DNA of 44,618 nucleotides from Prevotella sp. CAG:891 (GTDB lineage Bacteria; Bacteroidota; Bacteroidia; Bacteroidales; Bacteroidaceae). The translations under genes and the position numbers were made by a program. Positions 8,789-17,880 of the stretch are shown here, in pieces (the stretch's first letter is position 1; each line of letters opens with the position of its first letter). The stretch lies in NCBI GenBank assembly GCA_000437675.1, contig FR901798.1, positions 1 to 44,618 on the forward strand, given 5' to 3'. Under the pieces are notes generated by a model, which saw only the letters and a list, made by a program, of their open reading frames with translations, was not told the DNA's origin and did not search any database.

Positions 8789-9592
8789 ATGAGTTTGACA
8801 GTAGTACCTATAGGTGGTTTATGTAATCGATTAAGGGCTCTTCTTTCTGCAAAATATTTGTCAGAACAAACGCAGCTTCAGATAAGAGTGGAGTGGGGGA
8901 GTGATGCAGAATGTAAAGCTTGGTTTGATGATTTATTCATGCCAATTGATACACAGTATTTTGGGGTGAGCAAAAGACCCGTATGGAATGTTCCGGCGCG
9001 TAAACGTAATCTTTTTATACCAACATTTATCAGAAGTATCGTAGGATATAAGCTACAGCACGATTGTTATCGCCCGCATTCAGAATCGCCTTTACCAATA
9101 GAAACATGGAGACAAGGAAAGCATTATCTTTCTACAGGATATGCATTTTATCCTTATCCGAAATCAAAGGTTTTGGAACTTTGTCTGCAGCCTCACTTGC
9201 AGTCACAAGTTGATGCTATATGTAAGAACTTTGCATCTTATACAGTTGGTGTTCATATACGTCGAACCGATAATGTAAAATCTATTCTGAATAGTCCGAT
9301 CCAGGCTTTTAAAGATGCCATCGAAAACGAAATAAAAAATAATGCCAATGTACTATTTTTCTTAGCGACTGACGATGAGGATTTGAAGAGTCAGTTGCAA
9401 GCTGATTACCCTAATCGATTTATAACACAACGTACTTGTGTCAGACGTGATACTTTACAGGGTATAAATGAAGCTGTTGTTGACTTGTACTGCTTAGCCT
9501 CTACGCATAAACTTTTGGGTAGCTATTGGTCTTCTTTCACTGATACTGCAGCAGAAATTGGCCAAATGCCAGTAGAAATAATTAAGATGTAG
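8789..9592 (+). CDS. Fucosyltransferase-like glycosyltransferase (orphan)
   Basis: 267 aa, no signal peptide, so probably cytoplasmic. IGGLCNRLR at residues 8-16 and HIRRTD at 156-161 are the paired motifs of the fucosyltransferase superfamily that includes GT11, GT23/NodZ and O-fucosyltransferases; the HxRRxD loop contacts the GDP-sugar. The C-terminal LYCLASTHKLLGSYWSSFTDTAAE also matches the end of that fold. The donor is probably GDP-fucose, but donor and acceptor are inferred. It stands alone, with no capsule, O-antigen or sugar-nucleotide genes next to it, and codon use looks AT-rich. It may decorate a glycan made elsewhere. Confidence 0.7.
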   Translation: MSLTVVPIGGLCNRLRALLSAKYLSEQTQLQIRVEWGSDAECKAWFDDLFMPIDTQYFGVSKRPVWNVPARKRNLFIPTFIRSIVGYKLQHDCYRPHSESPLPIETWRQGKHYLSTGYAFYPYPKSKVLELCLQPHLQSQVDAICKNFASYTVGVHIRRTDNVKSILNSPIQAFKDAIENEIKNNANVLFFLATDDEDLKSQLQADYPNRFITQRTCVRRDTLQGINEAVVDLYCLASTHKLLGSYWSSFTDTAAEIGQMPVEIIKM

Positions 9593-9676
9593 CGAAACAA
9601 TATGAAATAAATGGGTAATATGTACATAGTTGGTAATCAGTAATATTCAACATTTATCGTTTTGATGAATTGAAAA

Positions 9677-9709
9677 TTTGCAAATAGAAGGTAGCAATAT
9701 GTATATTTG
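9677..9709 (+). promoter_or_regulatory. Promoter-like pair upstream of the candidate small RNA
   Basis: TTTG (9677-9680), 21-nt spacer, then TATATTTG (9702-9709): a full match to the Bacteroidetes consensus. Its transcript would run through the second promoter into the terminator at 9823-9855. Confidence 0.5.
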
Positions 9710-9752
9710 TGGTCTAAAGATTGCTAACATGTTAATAAATTATGAACGAAAA

Positions 9753-9784
9753 TTTGGATAAAGTGCTGAATAGCAGTACTTTTG
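9753..9784 (+). promoter_or_regulatory. Promoter of the candidate small RNA
   Basis: TTTG (9753-9756), 20-nt spacer, TACTTTTG (9777-9784). The predicted transcription start is near 9789-9790, only about 65 nt before an intrinsic terminator. Confidence 0.6.
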
Positions 9785-9789
9785 CATTG

Positions 9790-9857
9790 TTTTTCATGGT
9801 ATTAGATTTAAGGTTAGTAAAGATTGGTTGTCGGGAGACAATCAATTTTTTTTATAC
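9790..9857 (+). ncRNA. Candidate small RNA or attenuated leader, about 65 nt
   Basis: The segment lies between a consensus promoter and a strong terminator, contains no reading frame of useful length and is not adjacent to a start codon: the next gene begins at 10186 and has its own -7 box at 10046. The first about 30 nt are probably single-stranded and the 3' half is the terminator stem with a GGGA loop. It could be a stand-alone regulatory RNA or a transcription-attenuation leader of the AddB-like gene. No known RNA family can be assigned with confidence. Confidence 0.5.
9823..9855 (+). terminator. Strong intrinsic terminator ending the candidate small RNA
   Basis: A 10-bp stem, ATTGGTTGTC (9823-9832) with GACAATCAAT (9837-9846) including one G-U pair, has a GGGA tetraloop and an eight-T tail to 9853. 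Confidence 0.85.
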
Positions 9858-9858
9858 C

Positions 9859-10185
9859 TATTTTAATAATTGATATATTACTCTGGCATTCTTCAATATA
9901 TACAGGCATATAAAGGTTGTGTTTTATCGATGAAATAATCTACTAATCGTAAAAGTTGCACGGCTTTGAATGTAGAAAGACTAAAGACTGTCTGCTTATT
10001 TTTGAAAATGTTTTCTATTACGGTTTAATCTTTCGGATAATAATGTATCTTTGCAGATAAGCATATATGTTGTAAGATTATTGTCCAAAAATATTGTTGA
10101 GTAATAGCATACAATGATGGGATGATGTTATGACAATAGGTAAGCATGCTTGAATTTTATCATTTCACCGTTTTTTTCTGATAAT
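9859..10185. other. Non-coding gap before the AddB-like gene
   Basis: About 330 nt with no gene. TATCTTTG at 10046-10053, with TTTA at 10024-10027 as a weak -33 element, is the likely promoter of the downstream operon and gives a leader of about 125 nt. Nothing else was recognised. Confidence 0.5.
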
Positions 10186-12990
10186 ATGATAAACGATTTT
10201 CTTAAGGTAGTAGCCGAAAATTTACGTAGTAGATTCAATAATGATTTGAGTAAAGTCATTGTTGTTTTCCCGAATAAACGTGCGAACTTGTTTTTTAATG
10301 AGTATTTAATTGCTTCTGACGAAGACGTAATATGGGCTCCGCGTTATTTTTCAATTAGCGATTTTTTCGGCATGTTGAGCAAACGTAGTTTGGTCGATCC
10401 TATCGATGCCGTTTGCAGGTTATATAGCCATTATATTGCACATACAGGCAGTAATGAAAGTTTGGACTTCTTTTACGGTTGGGGCGAACAATTATTGGCA
10501 GATTTTGACGATGCTGATAAAAATATGGCACCAATCGACAAATTGTTTCGCGATGTTAAAGACTATGTTGACTTAGAAAGTCCAGATTTTTTATCGTCTG
10601 ATCAACTTACGATGTTGAAGCGCTTTTCGGAAAGTTTCCGGAGTGATAAATTGACTACTGTTCAGGCTAATTTTAAAAATCTTTGGAGTAAAGCCTATGA
10701 TATATATCAAGATTTGAATAATGATTTGAAGTCAGATAATTTAGCTTATGAAGGAGCTTTATATCGTGAAGTTGTTGAGAACTTAGAGCAGGGTTCAGAT
10801 GAATGGTTAAATGATTTTGAGTGTGTAGCTTTTGTTGGATTTAATGCTATTGATAAGGTAGAAGAAAAATTATTCACCTTTTTGATGCAGAAGAAAAAGG
10901 CTCTGTTCTATTGGGATTATGATACATGGTATATTGATAATAAAAGCTCTGAAGCTGGATTATTCTTACGGGAAAATCTATTGAAATTTCCCAATGCAAT
11001 CAATAAAGATGCTGAAGAGTTTAATAATTTGATGCTCAATAGAGAAAATCGTAGTATAGAGTTTGTAAGTTCTGCAACAGATGTTGCGCAAGCGCATTGT
11101 GTTGCTGAATGGTTAGAAAAGAAGGCTGTAGATTCTAATGGTCATGTTGGCGACAGAATCAATTATAATCCCCAGCATGCTCATCGTACAGCTATAGTTC
11201 TATGTAATGAGAATCTGCTTTTGCCGACATTACAAGCCTTACCTGATTGTGTAGAATCGATAAATGTGACAAAGGGATATCCTTTTGCCCATACACATAT
11301 ATATGCATCAGTAGTCAAGCAGTTACAGGAGTTATACAATGAAGTGTCGGCATCCGGTAATGAACATAAGGAAAGTACTGGCAAGTATAATCTTGAGGTT
11401 TTAAATAGATTGCAGGAGTATGTAAAAGTTCAGGCACATAATTTGCAGGATGATTCTGCAGAGAATGGGCTAGATTCCGTATTGTATTCAGAATCTTATT
11501 TCTTGGCTTATACCATAGTAAACAGGTTTGTATCGCTTATAGAGAGTGGCAGACTTATTGTTAGTTTTGCAACATTAGAGCGATTGATGAAGCAGGTGAT
11601 GCGTACCCAATCCATTCCATTTCATGGTGAACCCATTAAAGGATTGCAAGTAATGGGAGTTCTTGAAACCCGTTGTCTGGATTTTGATAATGTATTGATG
11701 CTTTCAGTAAATGAAGGTATATTACCGCAGAGGTCTGCTGATAGTTCATTTATACCTTACTTAATTCGCAAAATTTATGGATTAACTACTGCAGATAGAC
11801 GAGTGGCTGTATATGCTTATTACTTTTACCGACTTATTCAACGCGTAAAGCATTTAAGACTTGTCTATAATAATTCAACAGATGGTTTAAGCAAGGGCGA
11901 AATGTCTAGGTTTATGCGTGCATTACAAATAGAAGCTAGTAAAAATCTGCACATTAATTATGCAACCTTACAAAGTGTACCACTTCAGAAGCCAAGTACG
12001 TTTGTATTAAATGAAAAGCAGCAGACTAAAGATACTCCTTTATTTTCAGAATTATCTCCTTCGGCACTTAAAACATATATGAAGTGTCCTAGGCAATTTT
12101 ACTATCATTACATTAAAAAGTTGCGCACTCCTCAGATTATGGATCCAATTATCAATGCAAATGATTTTGGAACTATATTCCATAATGTTGCTGAGAATAT
12201 TTATGGCAAGAAAGTTCTGGGTCAAGGGAGAGATTATATTACTTATGATTGTTTGAAGAAATTCACACAAGGTGATAATTTTTCCCTTACATTGGATTCT
12301 CAGATTATTCAAGCTTTTAAATCTCATCCGGAAATAGCATCTTCTACAATCATTAAACAGGCTATCAAAAAGTATCTTACGAAATTGCTGATGCACGATA
12401 AACAGTATTTAGAAAAATCTAACGCTGTTGTGGAAAAGTTTAAGGTTATTGGAGCTGAGATACAAGTCAGTCTTCTTTTGGATATTCCATTTCGTGATTC
12501 CAGTGTGTCATTTAAAATATATGGAAATATTGATAGAGTGGATGAAGTAATTGATTCTTCCGGTAATGTGCGTTATCGGATTATTGATTATAAAACAGGT
12601 AAAAAGAAAGAAAAGTCTAATTATAGTCTCGATAGCTTTTTTACTCAATCATCTGACTATCCGGATAATGCACTTCAAATTTTTGCGTACTCATTGATAT
12701 GGTGTACACCAGGTATGCAAACCAATCCAACTATACCTCAAATTAGTTTTGGAGTTCCTGTGCAACCGATGTTATATTACATACCAAGTTTGTCTGCACC
12801 TAATTTTACTCCAAATATCGTAGTGGAAAAAAATGAAGTATACGATTTTAATATGATAGCAGATGATTTTAAAAAGAAACTCATTGAATTGATTTCTGAA
12901 ATAATTGATCCTAATAATGATTTTGCACAAACTAGTATTAGTGATAATTGCAAATATTGTGACTATAAGCAGTTATGTGGAAAGGATTGA
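10186..12990 (+). CDS. AddB-like PD-(D/E)XK nuclease with Fe-S staple
   Basis: 934 aa from ATG 10186. A TTG 36 nt earlier keeps the frame open, but the family starts at this MINDFLK-like position. The N-terminal VVFPNKRANLFF resembles the inactivated helicase start of AddB, without a GxGKS Walker A. The C-terminal nuclease shows GNIDRVDE and IDYKTGK, with Asp801 and Lys803 as active-site residues. Cys634 and the trio Cys922, Cys925, Cys931 form the four-cysteine iron-sulfur staple typical of AddB/Cas4-type nucleases. It should act in double-strand-break end processing with an AddA helicase-nuclease, but no AddA gene is in the window. It heads an apparent operon with the B3/4 gene 54 nt downstream. 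Confidence 0.85.
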   Translation: MINDFLKVVAENLRSRFNNDLSKVIVVFPNKRANLFFNEYLIASDEDVIWAPRYFSISDFFGMLSKRSLVDPIDAVCRLYSHYIAHTGSNESLDFFYGWGEQLLADFDDADKNMAPIDKLFRDVKDYVDLESPDFLSSDQLTMLKRFSESFRSDKLTTVQANFKNLWSKAYDIYQDLNNDLKSDNLAYEGALYREVVENLEQGSDEWLNDFECVAFVGFNAIDKVEEKLFTFLMQKKKALFYWDYDTWYIDNKSSEAGLFLRENLLKFPNAINKDAEEFNNLMLNRENRSIEFVSSATDVAQAHCVAEWLEKKAVDSNGHVGDRINYNPQHAHRTAIVLCNENLLLPTLQALPDCVESINVTKGYPFAHTHIYASVVKQLQELYNEVSASGNEHKESTGKYNLEVLNRLQEYVKVQAHNLQDDSAENGLDSVLYSESYFLAYTIVNRFVSLIESGRLIVSFATLERLMKQVMRTQSIPFHGEPIKGLQVMGVLETRCLDFDNVLMLSVNEGILPQRSADSSFIPYLIRKIYGLTTADRRVAVYAYYFYRLIQRVKHLRLVYNNSTDGLSKGEMSRFMRALQIEASKNLHINYATLQSVPLQKPSTFVLNEKQQTKDTPLFSELSPSALKTYMKCPRQFYYHYIKKLRTPQIMDPIINANDFGTIFHNVAENIYGKKVLGQGRDYITYDCLKKFTQGDNFSLTLDSQIIQAFKSHPEIASSTIIKQAIKKYLTKLLMHDKQYLEKSNAVVEKFKVIGAEIQVSLLLDIPFRDSSVSFKIYGNIDRVDEVIDSSGNVRYRIIDYKTGKKKEKSNYSLDSFFTQSSDYPDNALQIFAYSLIWCTPGMQTNPTIPQISFGVPVQPMLYYIPSLSAPNFTPNIVVEKNEVYDFNMIADDFKKKLIELISEIIDPNNDFAQTSISDNCKYCDYKQLCGKD

Positions 12991-13044
12991 AATAATTAGT
13001 ATCATAATTTATATAAGCAACATCTACTTAGTAAAACATTTATT

Positions 13045-13713
13045 ATGCGATTCAATATAAAGAAAGAAGAGAACTTTACAAAAATATGTCCACAGTTTAT
13101 AGGTGGAGCTATTTATGCAGAAGTTGTTAATAGTGAAAACTCTGAAGATTTGTGGAAAGAAATAGACGCATTCTCTTTGAAGTTAGGAAGTCAATTCACT
13201 ATTGATTCTATCAAGTTGCGTTCAGGCATTGAAGCAACTCGTTCATGTTATAAAGCATTGGGTAAAGATCCTAGTAGGTATAGACCAGCTTGCGAACAGT
13301 TGGCTCGTCGTATTTTGCAGAAAAAATCACTTTATCATGTAGATACCCTTGTTGATTTGGTAAATTTTGCCTCTCTATATAGTGGCTATTCAACTGCAGC
13401 ACTTGATACAGATAAAATTCATGGTTCGTCTATCAAACTTGGGGTCGGTGTTTTTGCGGAACCCTATGAAGCCATAGGTCGTGGTAAGCTTAATATCGAG
13501 AATTTACCCGTGTATCGTGATGATTTAGGGGCTTTTGCTACTCCAACAAGTGATTCTACACGTACGATGTTGAACTTAAAAACAAGGCAACTGCTGATTT
13601 TAATCAATGCTTATGATGGTGATGTTGAAAATTTAGATGCTACCATTGACTTTACGATTGACTTATTAAAGCGTTTTGCTTCGTGTCAGTATCACGAGGT
13701 ACTTAAATATTGA
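13045..13713 (+). CDS. B3/4 domain protein (PheRS beta editing-like)
   Basis: 222 aa. The whole protein corresponds to a free-standing B3/4 domain, the module that hydrolyses mischarged Tyr-tRNA(Phe) in the phenylalanyl-tRNA synthetase beta subunit. Recognisable are RSGIEATRSCYKALGKDPSRYRPACEQL (about residues 69-96), with its GxxxxxYKALGxDPxRYRP pattern, the central VDLVNFASLYSG and the late TRTMLNLKTRQLLILINA. Stand-alone versions occur widely in bacteria and their substrate is uncertain; trans-editing of a mischarged tRNA or processing of an amino-acid derivative are both possible. It lies 54 nt after the AddB-like gene and 20 nt before the PEP/pyruvate-binding gene. Confidence 0.85.
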   Translation: MRFNIKKEENFTKICPQFIGGAIYAEVVNSENSEDLWKEIDAFSLKLGSQFTIDSIKLRSGIEATRSCYKALGKDPSRYRPACEQLARRILQKKSLYHVDTLVDLVNFASLYSGYSTAALDTDKIHGSSIKLGVGVFAEPYEAIGRGKLNIENLPVYRDDLGAFATPTSDSTRTMLNLKTRQLLILINAYDGDVENLDATIDFTIDLLKRFASCQYHEVLKY

Positions 13714-13733
13714 CGAATTAAATAAGATGTATT

Positions 13734-16688
13734 ATGGATTCAGCACTGAATAATTTGGTGTTTCGTGATACACCATTTGCCGAACTGATGCAAAAGCGCA
13801 TCTATAATGTATTGCTGATAGCAACGAAATACGATGCATTTATGCTTGAGGATGATGGTCGAGTGGATGAGCAGATTTTTAATGAATATACTGCATTAAA
13901 TTTACGTTATCCCCCACGCTTTACCCGTGTCTCTGACGAAGAAGAAGCTTTGCAAGCATTAGCCGATCGAAACTTTGAGTTGGTTGTTGTAATGCCTAAT
14001 ATGGCTGGAAAAGATATCTTTTCAGCCGCAAACAGCATTAAAAGTCAGTATCCGCAAATTCCCATTGTTGTTTTGACGCCCTTTTCTAAGGAAGTAACCC
14101 GCAGAATGGCAGGGGCAGATTTGTCGAATATTGATTACATGTTTTCATGGTTGGGAAATTCCGACTTACTTTTGGCCATTATTAAAATTATTGAGGATAA
14201 ACTCAATGCACCGGATGATATGCAATCGGTTGGTGTTCAAGCAATTTTATTGGTCGAGGATTCAGTCCGTTTTTATTCATCTGCGCTCCCTTGTTTATAT
14301 AAGATAGTGCTCGAGCAAAGTCGTAAGTTTTCAACCGAAGCGTTAAATGACCACCTTAAGATGTTACGCATGCGTGGACGTCCTAAGGTGTTGTTGGCAC
14401 GAAGCTATGAGGAAGCTATGGAAATTCTTCAGGCATATCCTAATAATATTTTAGGAGTGGTGTCTGATATGGATTATTCTTATCAAGGCTCGAAGCATCC
14501 ACAGGCTGGTTTAATCTTAGCTCAGGAAATATTAAAAGATCATCCGCATTTGCCTTTTATTTTGGAATCTAGTGATTTCGAAAACAAACAATATGCGGAT
14601 GAATTAGGTTTGCCCTTTATTGCGAAACAATCTAAAACCTATCCGCAGGATTTACGGTCACAGATTATGAAGCATTTTGGCTTTGGTGATTTCGTAATTA
14701 TTAATCCACAAACAAATGAAGAATTATTTCGTATTAGCAATTTAAAGGAACTTCAGAATAAAATTTTTGATATTCCTGATTCTTCACTTTATTATCATCT
14801 GAAGAATCATCACTTCTCGCGTTTTTTGTATTCGCACGCCATTTTTCCGCCGGCAGAAGTATTGTCAGAACATGATGTGACGCAATATGCCAATATGGAT
14901 GAGGCCAGAAAATATATCTTTGACCTGATCGTTGGTTATCGTAGAATGAAGAATGCTGGTGTTGTTGCCATTTATCAGAAAGACAGATTTGATGAATATA
15001 GTAATTTTGCACGCATTGGCAATGGTTCGTTAGGAGGTAAAGGGCGCGGTTTGGCTTTTATGGGCTCATTGATAAATAGCTATCCACAACTTAGTACACC
15101 AGATTTTCAAGTAAATATTCCTAAAACAGTAGTTATCTGTACGGATATATTTGATGAGTTTATGGAGCGAAATAAGTTGTATGATATAGCATTAAGCGAT
15201 GCCACAGATGAGGAGATACTTAATGCGTTTGAAAAGGCAACCCTTCGTTCTGATTTGCTTGAAGATTTGTTGAGTTTATTTAAGGTTGGACACAGTCCGA
15301 TTGCGATACGTTCATCCAGTGTACTTGAAGACTCTCATTATCAGCCATTTGCAGGAATTTACGCTACTTATATGATACCGCGTTCTCCTGACAATCAGGT
15401 GACTCTTCAATTAGTACGTTCAGCCATTAAAGCTGTTTATGCTTCTGTATTTTATCGAGATAGTAAGGCTTATCTAACTGCTACGCAAAATCTTATAGAT
15501 CAAGAGAAAATGGCAGTCGTACTGCAAGAGGTTGTCGGTGAAGTACATGGTCAACTTTACTATCCTACACTTTCTGGTGTTGCGCGTTCTCTGAATTTTT
15601 ACCCTATTGGTAATGAAAGGGCTGATGAAGGCATTGTGAGTATGGCTGTAGGTTTAGGAAAACATATTGTTGACGGTGGGGTATCCTTGCGATTCTCTCC
15701 GGCACATCCATCTCACTTATTGCAGTTAAGTAGTCCAGAGTATGCTTTACGTGAAACTCAGCGCGATTTCTTAGGGCTTGATCTTACACATTTTGCAAAT
15801 GATTTTACTACAGATGATGCATTCAATTTATGTAAGCTCAGTTTGAATGATTTTCCTGCGAATTGTAAAGCTGCTCGTTTTGTGTTTTCTACCTATGATT
15901 TGCAAAACCAGCGTCTGTGTCCAGGTATTGCAGATGTAGTTGGACGGCGAATAGTATCATTCAATGGTCTGTTGCAATCTGATACTTATCCACTCTCATC
16001 TACCATAGCCAAGTTATTACAGATAGGTGAAAAGGAGATGGGAAGGCCTGTCGAAGTTGAATTTGTCATGCAAATCAACGACGACAAAGCATATTTCTAT
16101 TTGCTTCAAATACGACCTATCGTTGACCGGTCTGAAGATATTTCAGACAATGTAATGGAACGTGCTACAGGAGAAATGCTGTTACAAAGTAACCATGTAT
16201 TGGGCAATGGACACATAACCGATGTGAGTCATATACTTTATGTTCGCACACAACATTTTAACCCTGCAAATAATCGTCAGTTAGCGGCAGAAATTGCTCA
16301 AATCAATGATCAGATGATATGTGAAGAAATTGGTTATGTATTAGTTGGGCCAGGTCGTTGGGGTAGTTCTGATCCATGGTTGGGTATTCCTGTAAAATGG
16401 CCACAAATAAGTCAATCGCGTGTTATTGTTGAGTGTGGATTATCTGCCTATCGCGTTGACCCAAGTCAAGGTTCTCACTTCTTTCAAAATCTGACATCCT
16501 TAGGAGTTGGATACTTTACAATTAGTCCTTATTTAAAGGATGGCATTTTCAATGAAGATTGGCTGGACAAACAACCTGCAGTGTATGAAAGTGAGAATCT
16601 TCGGTTAGTAAAATTCACAAAGCCTTTGTGCATTTTGATGAATGGACGTAGTCAGCAAGGTAAGGTCTTGTTTAATGATGCTCAATAG
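13734..16688 (+). CDS. Receiver-like / PEP-pyruvate-binding (PPDK-N) fusion protein
   Basis: 984 aa. Residues about 15-150 form a receiver-like domain whose phospho-acceptor position reads VVVMPN, with no Asp. Residues about 170-320 form a second receiver that keeps an Asp (VSDMD, Asp245) and a Lys in PFIAKQS. From about 425 to 800 lies the ATP-grasp part of PEP synthase/PPDK: GSLGGKGRGLAFM near 430, AIRSSSVLEDS near 523 and FYLLQIRPI near 786. The phosphohistidine swivel domain and the PEP-binding barrel of true PEP synthases are missing; a conserved tail with VGPGRWGSSDPW takes their place. It is therefore probably a kinase or regulator rather than PEP synthase. The cytoplasmic location and the operon with the B3/4 and NlpC/P60 genes are read from sequence; the substrate is unknown. 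Confidence 0.8.
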   Translation: MDSALNNLVFRDTPFAELMQKRIYNVLLIATKYDAFMLEDDGRVDEQIFNEYTALNLRYPPRFTRVSDEEEALQALADRNFELVVVMPNMAGKDIFSAANSIKSQYPQIPIVVLTPFSKEVTRRMAGADLSNIDYMFSWLGNSDLLLAIIKIIEDKLNAPDDMQSVGVQAILLVEDSVRFYSSALPCLYKIVLEQSRKFSTEALNDHLKMLRMRGRPKVLLARSYEEAMEILQAYPNNILGVVSDMDYSYQGSKHPQAGLILAQEILKDHPHLPFILESSDFENKQYADELGLPFIAKQSKTYPQDLRSQIMKHFGFGDFVIINPQTNEELFRISNLKELQNKIFDIPDSSLYYHLKNHHFSRFLYSHAIFPPAEVLSEHDVTQYANMDEARKYIFDLIVGYRRMKNAGVVAIYQKDRFDEYSNFARIGNGSLGGKGRGLAFMGSLINSYPQLSTPDFQVNIPKTVVICTDIFDEFMERNKLYDIALSDATDEEILNAFEKATLRSDLLEDLLSLFKVGHSPIAIRSSSVLEDSHYQPFAGIYATYMIPRSPDNQVTLQLVRSAIKAVYASVFYRDSKAYLTATQNLIDQEKMAVVLQEVVGEVHGQLYYPTLSGVARSLNFYPIGNERADEGIVSMAVGLGKHIVDGGVSLRFSPAHPSHLLQLSSPEYALRETQRDFLGLDLTHFANDFTTDDAFNLCKLSLNDFPANCKAARFVFSTYDLQNQRLCPGIADVVGRRIVSFNGLLQSDTYPLSSTIAKLLQIGEKEMGRPVEVEFVMQINDDKAYFYLLQIRPIVDRSEDISDNVMERATGEMLLQSNHVLGNGHITDVSHILYVRTQHFNPANNRQLAAEIAQINDQMICEEIGYVLVGPGRWGSSDPWLGIPVKWPQISQSRVIVECGLSAYRVDPSQGSHFFQNLTSLGVGYFTISPYLKDGIFNEDWLDKQPAVYESENLRLVKFTKPLCILMNGRSQQGKVLFNDAQ

Positions 16689-16729
16689 TGATGACTTTTT
16701 ATAAAATCAAACAACAATACATTAAACGA

Positions 16730-17275
16730 ATGGATAAGTTTTTGAAGACGCTTGGTTCTGTTATGGTGTACATGATTTGTATAGCTCTGTTCACAACATT
16801 ACATTCATGTCACACATCCAAGAATGCAGGGAATAGTCATATACGTCAAATAGCAACTGCTGCAAAGCGTCTTGATATGTCTATAGACTATGCAGATAAC
16901 CATGCATTATTTATAGAATCTGCGCAATGGCTTGGTGTTCCTTATCGAGGTGGAGGACGGAGTAAACGCGGAGTCGATTGTTCCGGTTTAACAAAGTGCA
17001 TTTATAAGAATGTATACGATATAGAACTTTCACCAAGTAGTCAGTTACAACTTGATCGCGACATAAATCGTCGGGTAAGAAAAAAAAATCTAAAACAAGG
17101 CGATTTAGTGTTTTTTAGTGAAAGAAAGTCTGCAAGACGAATTAGTCATGTTGGCATTTATTTGAAAGACGGAAAGTTTCTTCATGCCTCTTCAAAGCGC
17201 GGAGTGCGCATAGATTATTTAGATGACCAATATTGGCGCAGACGCTGGATTATTGGTGGGAGAATTCTAAAGTAA
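16730..17275 (+). CDS. NlpC/P60 (C40) peptidoglycan hydrolase lipoprotein
   Basis: 181 aa from ATG 16730; a second ATG at 16691 is possible but would lengthen the signal sequence needlessly. The lipobox LHSC places lipidation at Cys27. The catalytic domain has LGVPYRGGGRSKRGVDCSG with nucleophile Cys84, His140 in ISHVGIYL, and a later His in FLHASSK. This is the Cys-His-His arrangement of C40 peptidases, which cut gamma-D-Glu-diamino-acid links in peptidoglycan stems. A membrane-tethered role in wall remodelling is inferred. The gene begins just after the stop of the PEP/pyruvate-binding gene and is the last of the operon. Confidence 0.9.
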   Translation: MDKFLKTLGSVMVYMICIALFTTLHSCHTSKNAGNSHIRQIATAAKRLDMSIDYADNHALFIESAQWLGVPYRGGGRSKRGVDCSGLTKCIYKNVYDIELSPSSQLQLDRDINRRVRKKNLKQGDLVFFSERKSARRISHVGIYLKDGKFLHASSKRGVRIDYLDDQYWRRRWIIGGRILK

Positions 17276-17280
17276 AATCA

Positions 17281-17826
17281 GTTAGGTAATAAAGTTACTG
17301 TTGCAAATCCAATAAGCTATTATTGGTTTAGTCGCATAAGCGTGTGGTAAAACTCAATGACGCATCTCCGGGTTTCAGACAGACATACCTGCCTTACTTT
17401 CTGTTGTAACACACAATGTCAAAGAACGCTGGATTGCTAAAAAGGTAATTTTGTTTTTTCATCCGTTGTTATGGTAATGTCAGTGCAAGCCGAATACATA
17501 GCGATGAGAACTTGCGCTCAAAAGCTATGTTGAGGTGCAGCCTCACTTAGCGACAGCAAAGATACAACACGAGAAGCCCAAAATCCAAATTTTTTGGCTC
17601 CCTAATATCGCACCTCGAAAGTTTTCAACACCTCCGAATGGGCATTCAGCCCTTTATATACGGGCATTTCGGCGCATTTTCCACGCGCGAAAAAATGAAA
17701 TCGGGATATAACATTTTAGCACATGCCGATTATCAAAACGTACGAAGCAAGTGAAGCTTCGCCTCGCCCAAATGCAACTGTCCCCTACACCTTTTTGCAA
17801 CTGATTCATATTTTACTCATTAAATT
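17281..17826. mobile_element. Non-coding stretch, possible mobile-element remnant or MITE
   Basis: About 550 nt with no gene between converging transcripts. Composition differs from the surrounding AT-rich spacers: GC-rich blocks occur at 17620-17770. On the minus strand it has a good -7 box (TATCTTTG, complement of 17559-17566), then a leader containing TTCTTTGACATTGTGTG and ACAACAGAAAGTAAGG. This resembles the untranslated leader that precedes transposase or rRNA genes in Bacteroidetes, but no coding sequence follows. Short repeats of TGCAACTG occur near 17774 and 17796. The reading as an element remnant is an inference; no clear terminal repeats or target duplication were found. Confidence 0.3.
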
Positions 17827-17859
17827 GCGCTCTAAAATTCTTAAAAAATTTTAGAGCGC
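17827..17859 (-). terminator. Terminator of the small lipoprotein gene
   Basis: Perfect 13-bp arms, GCGCTCTAAAATT (17827-17839) and AATTTTAGAGCGC (17847-17859), stand 21 nt past the stop of the minus-strand gene. The T-rich inner part makes it usable in either direction. Confidence 0.75.
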
Positions 17860-17880
17860 ATAGTTTTTAAAAATGGAGTA

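Noticed and set aside
10150..10185. TTG start for the AddB-like gene
   Set aside because: The ATG at 10186 matches the family start; the added residues are not conserved in pattern.
12052..12396. 114-codon minus-strand frame inside the AddB-like gene
   Set aside because: Antisense shadow of a well-supported gene; Cys/Ile-rich translation with no pattern.
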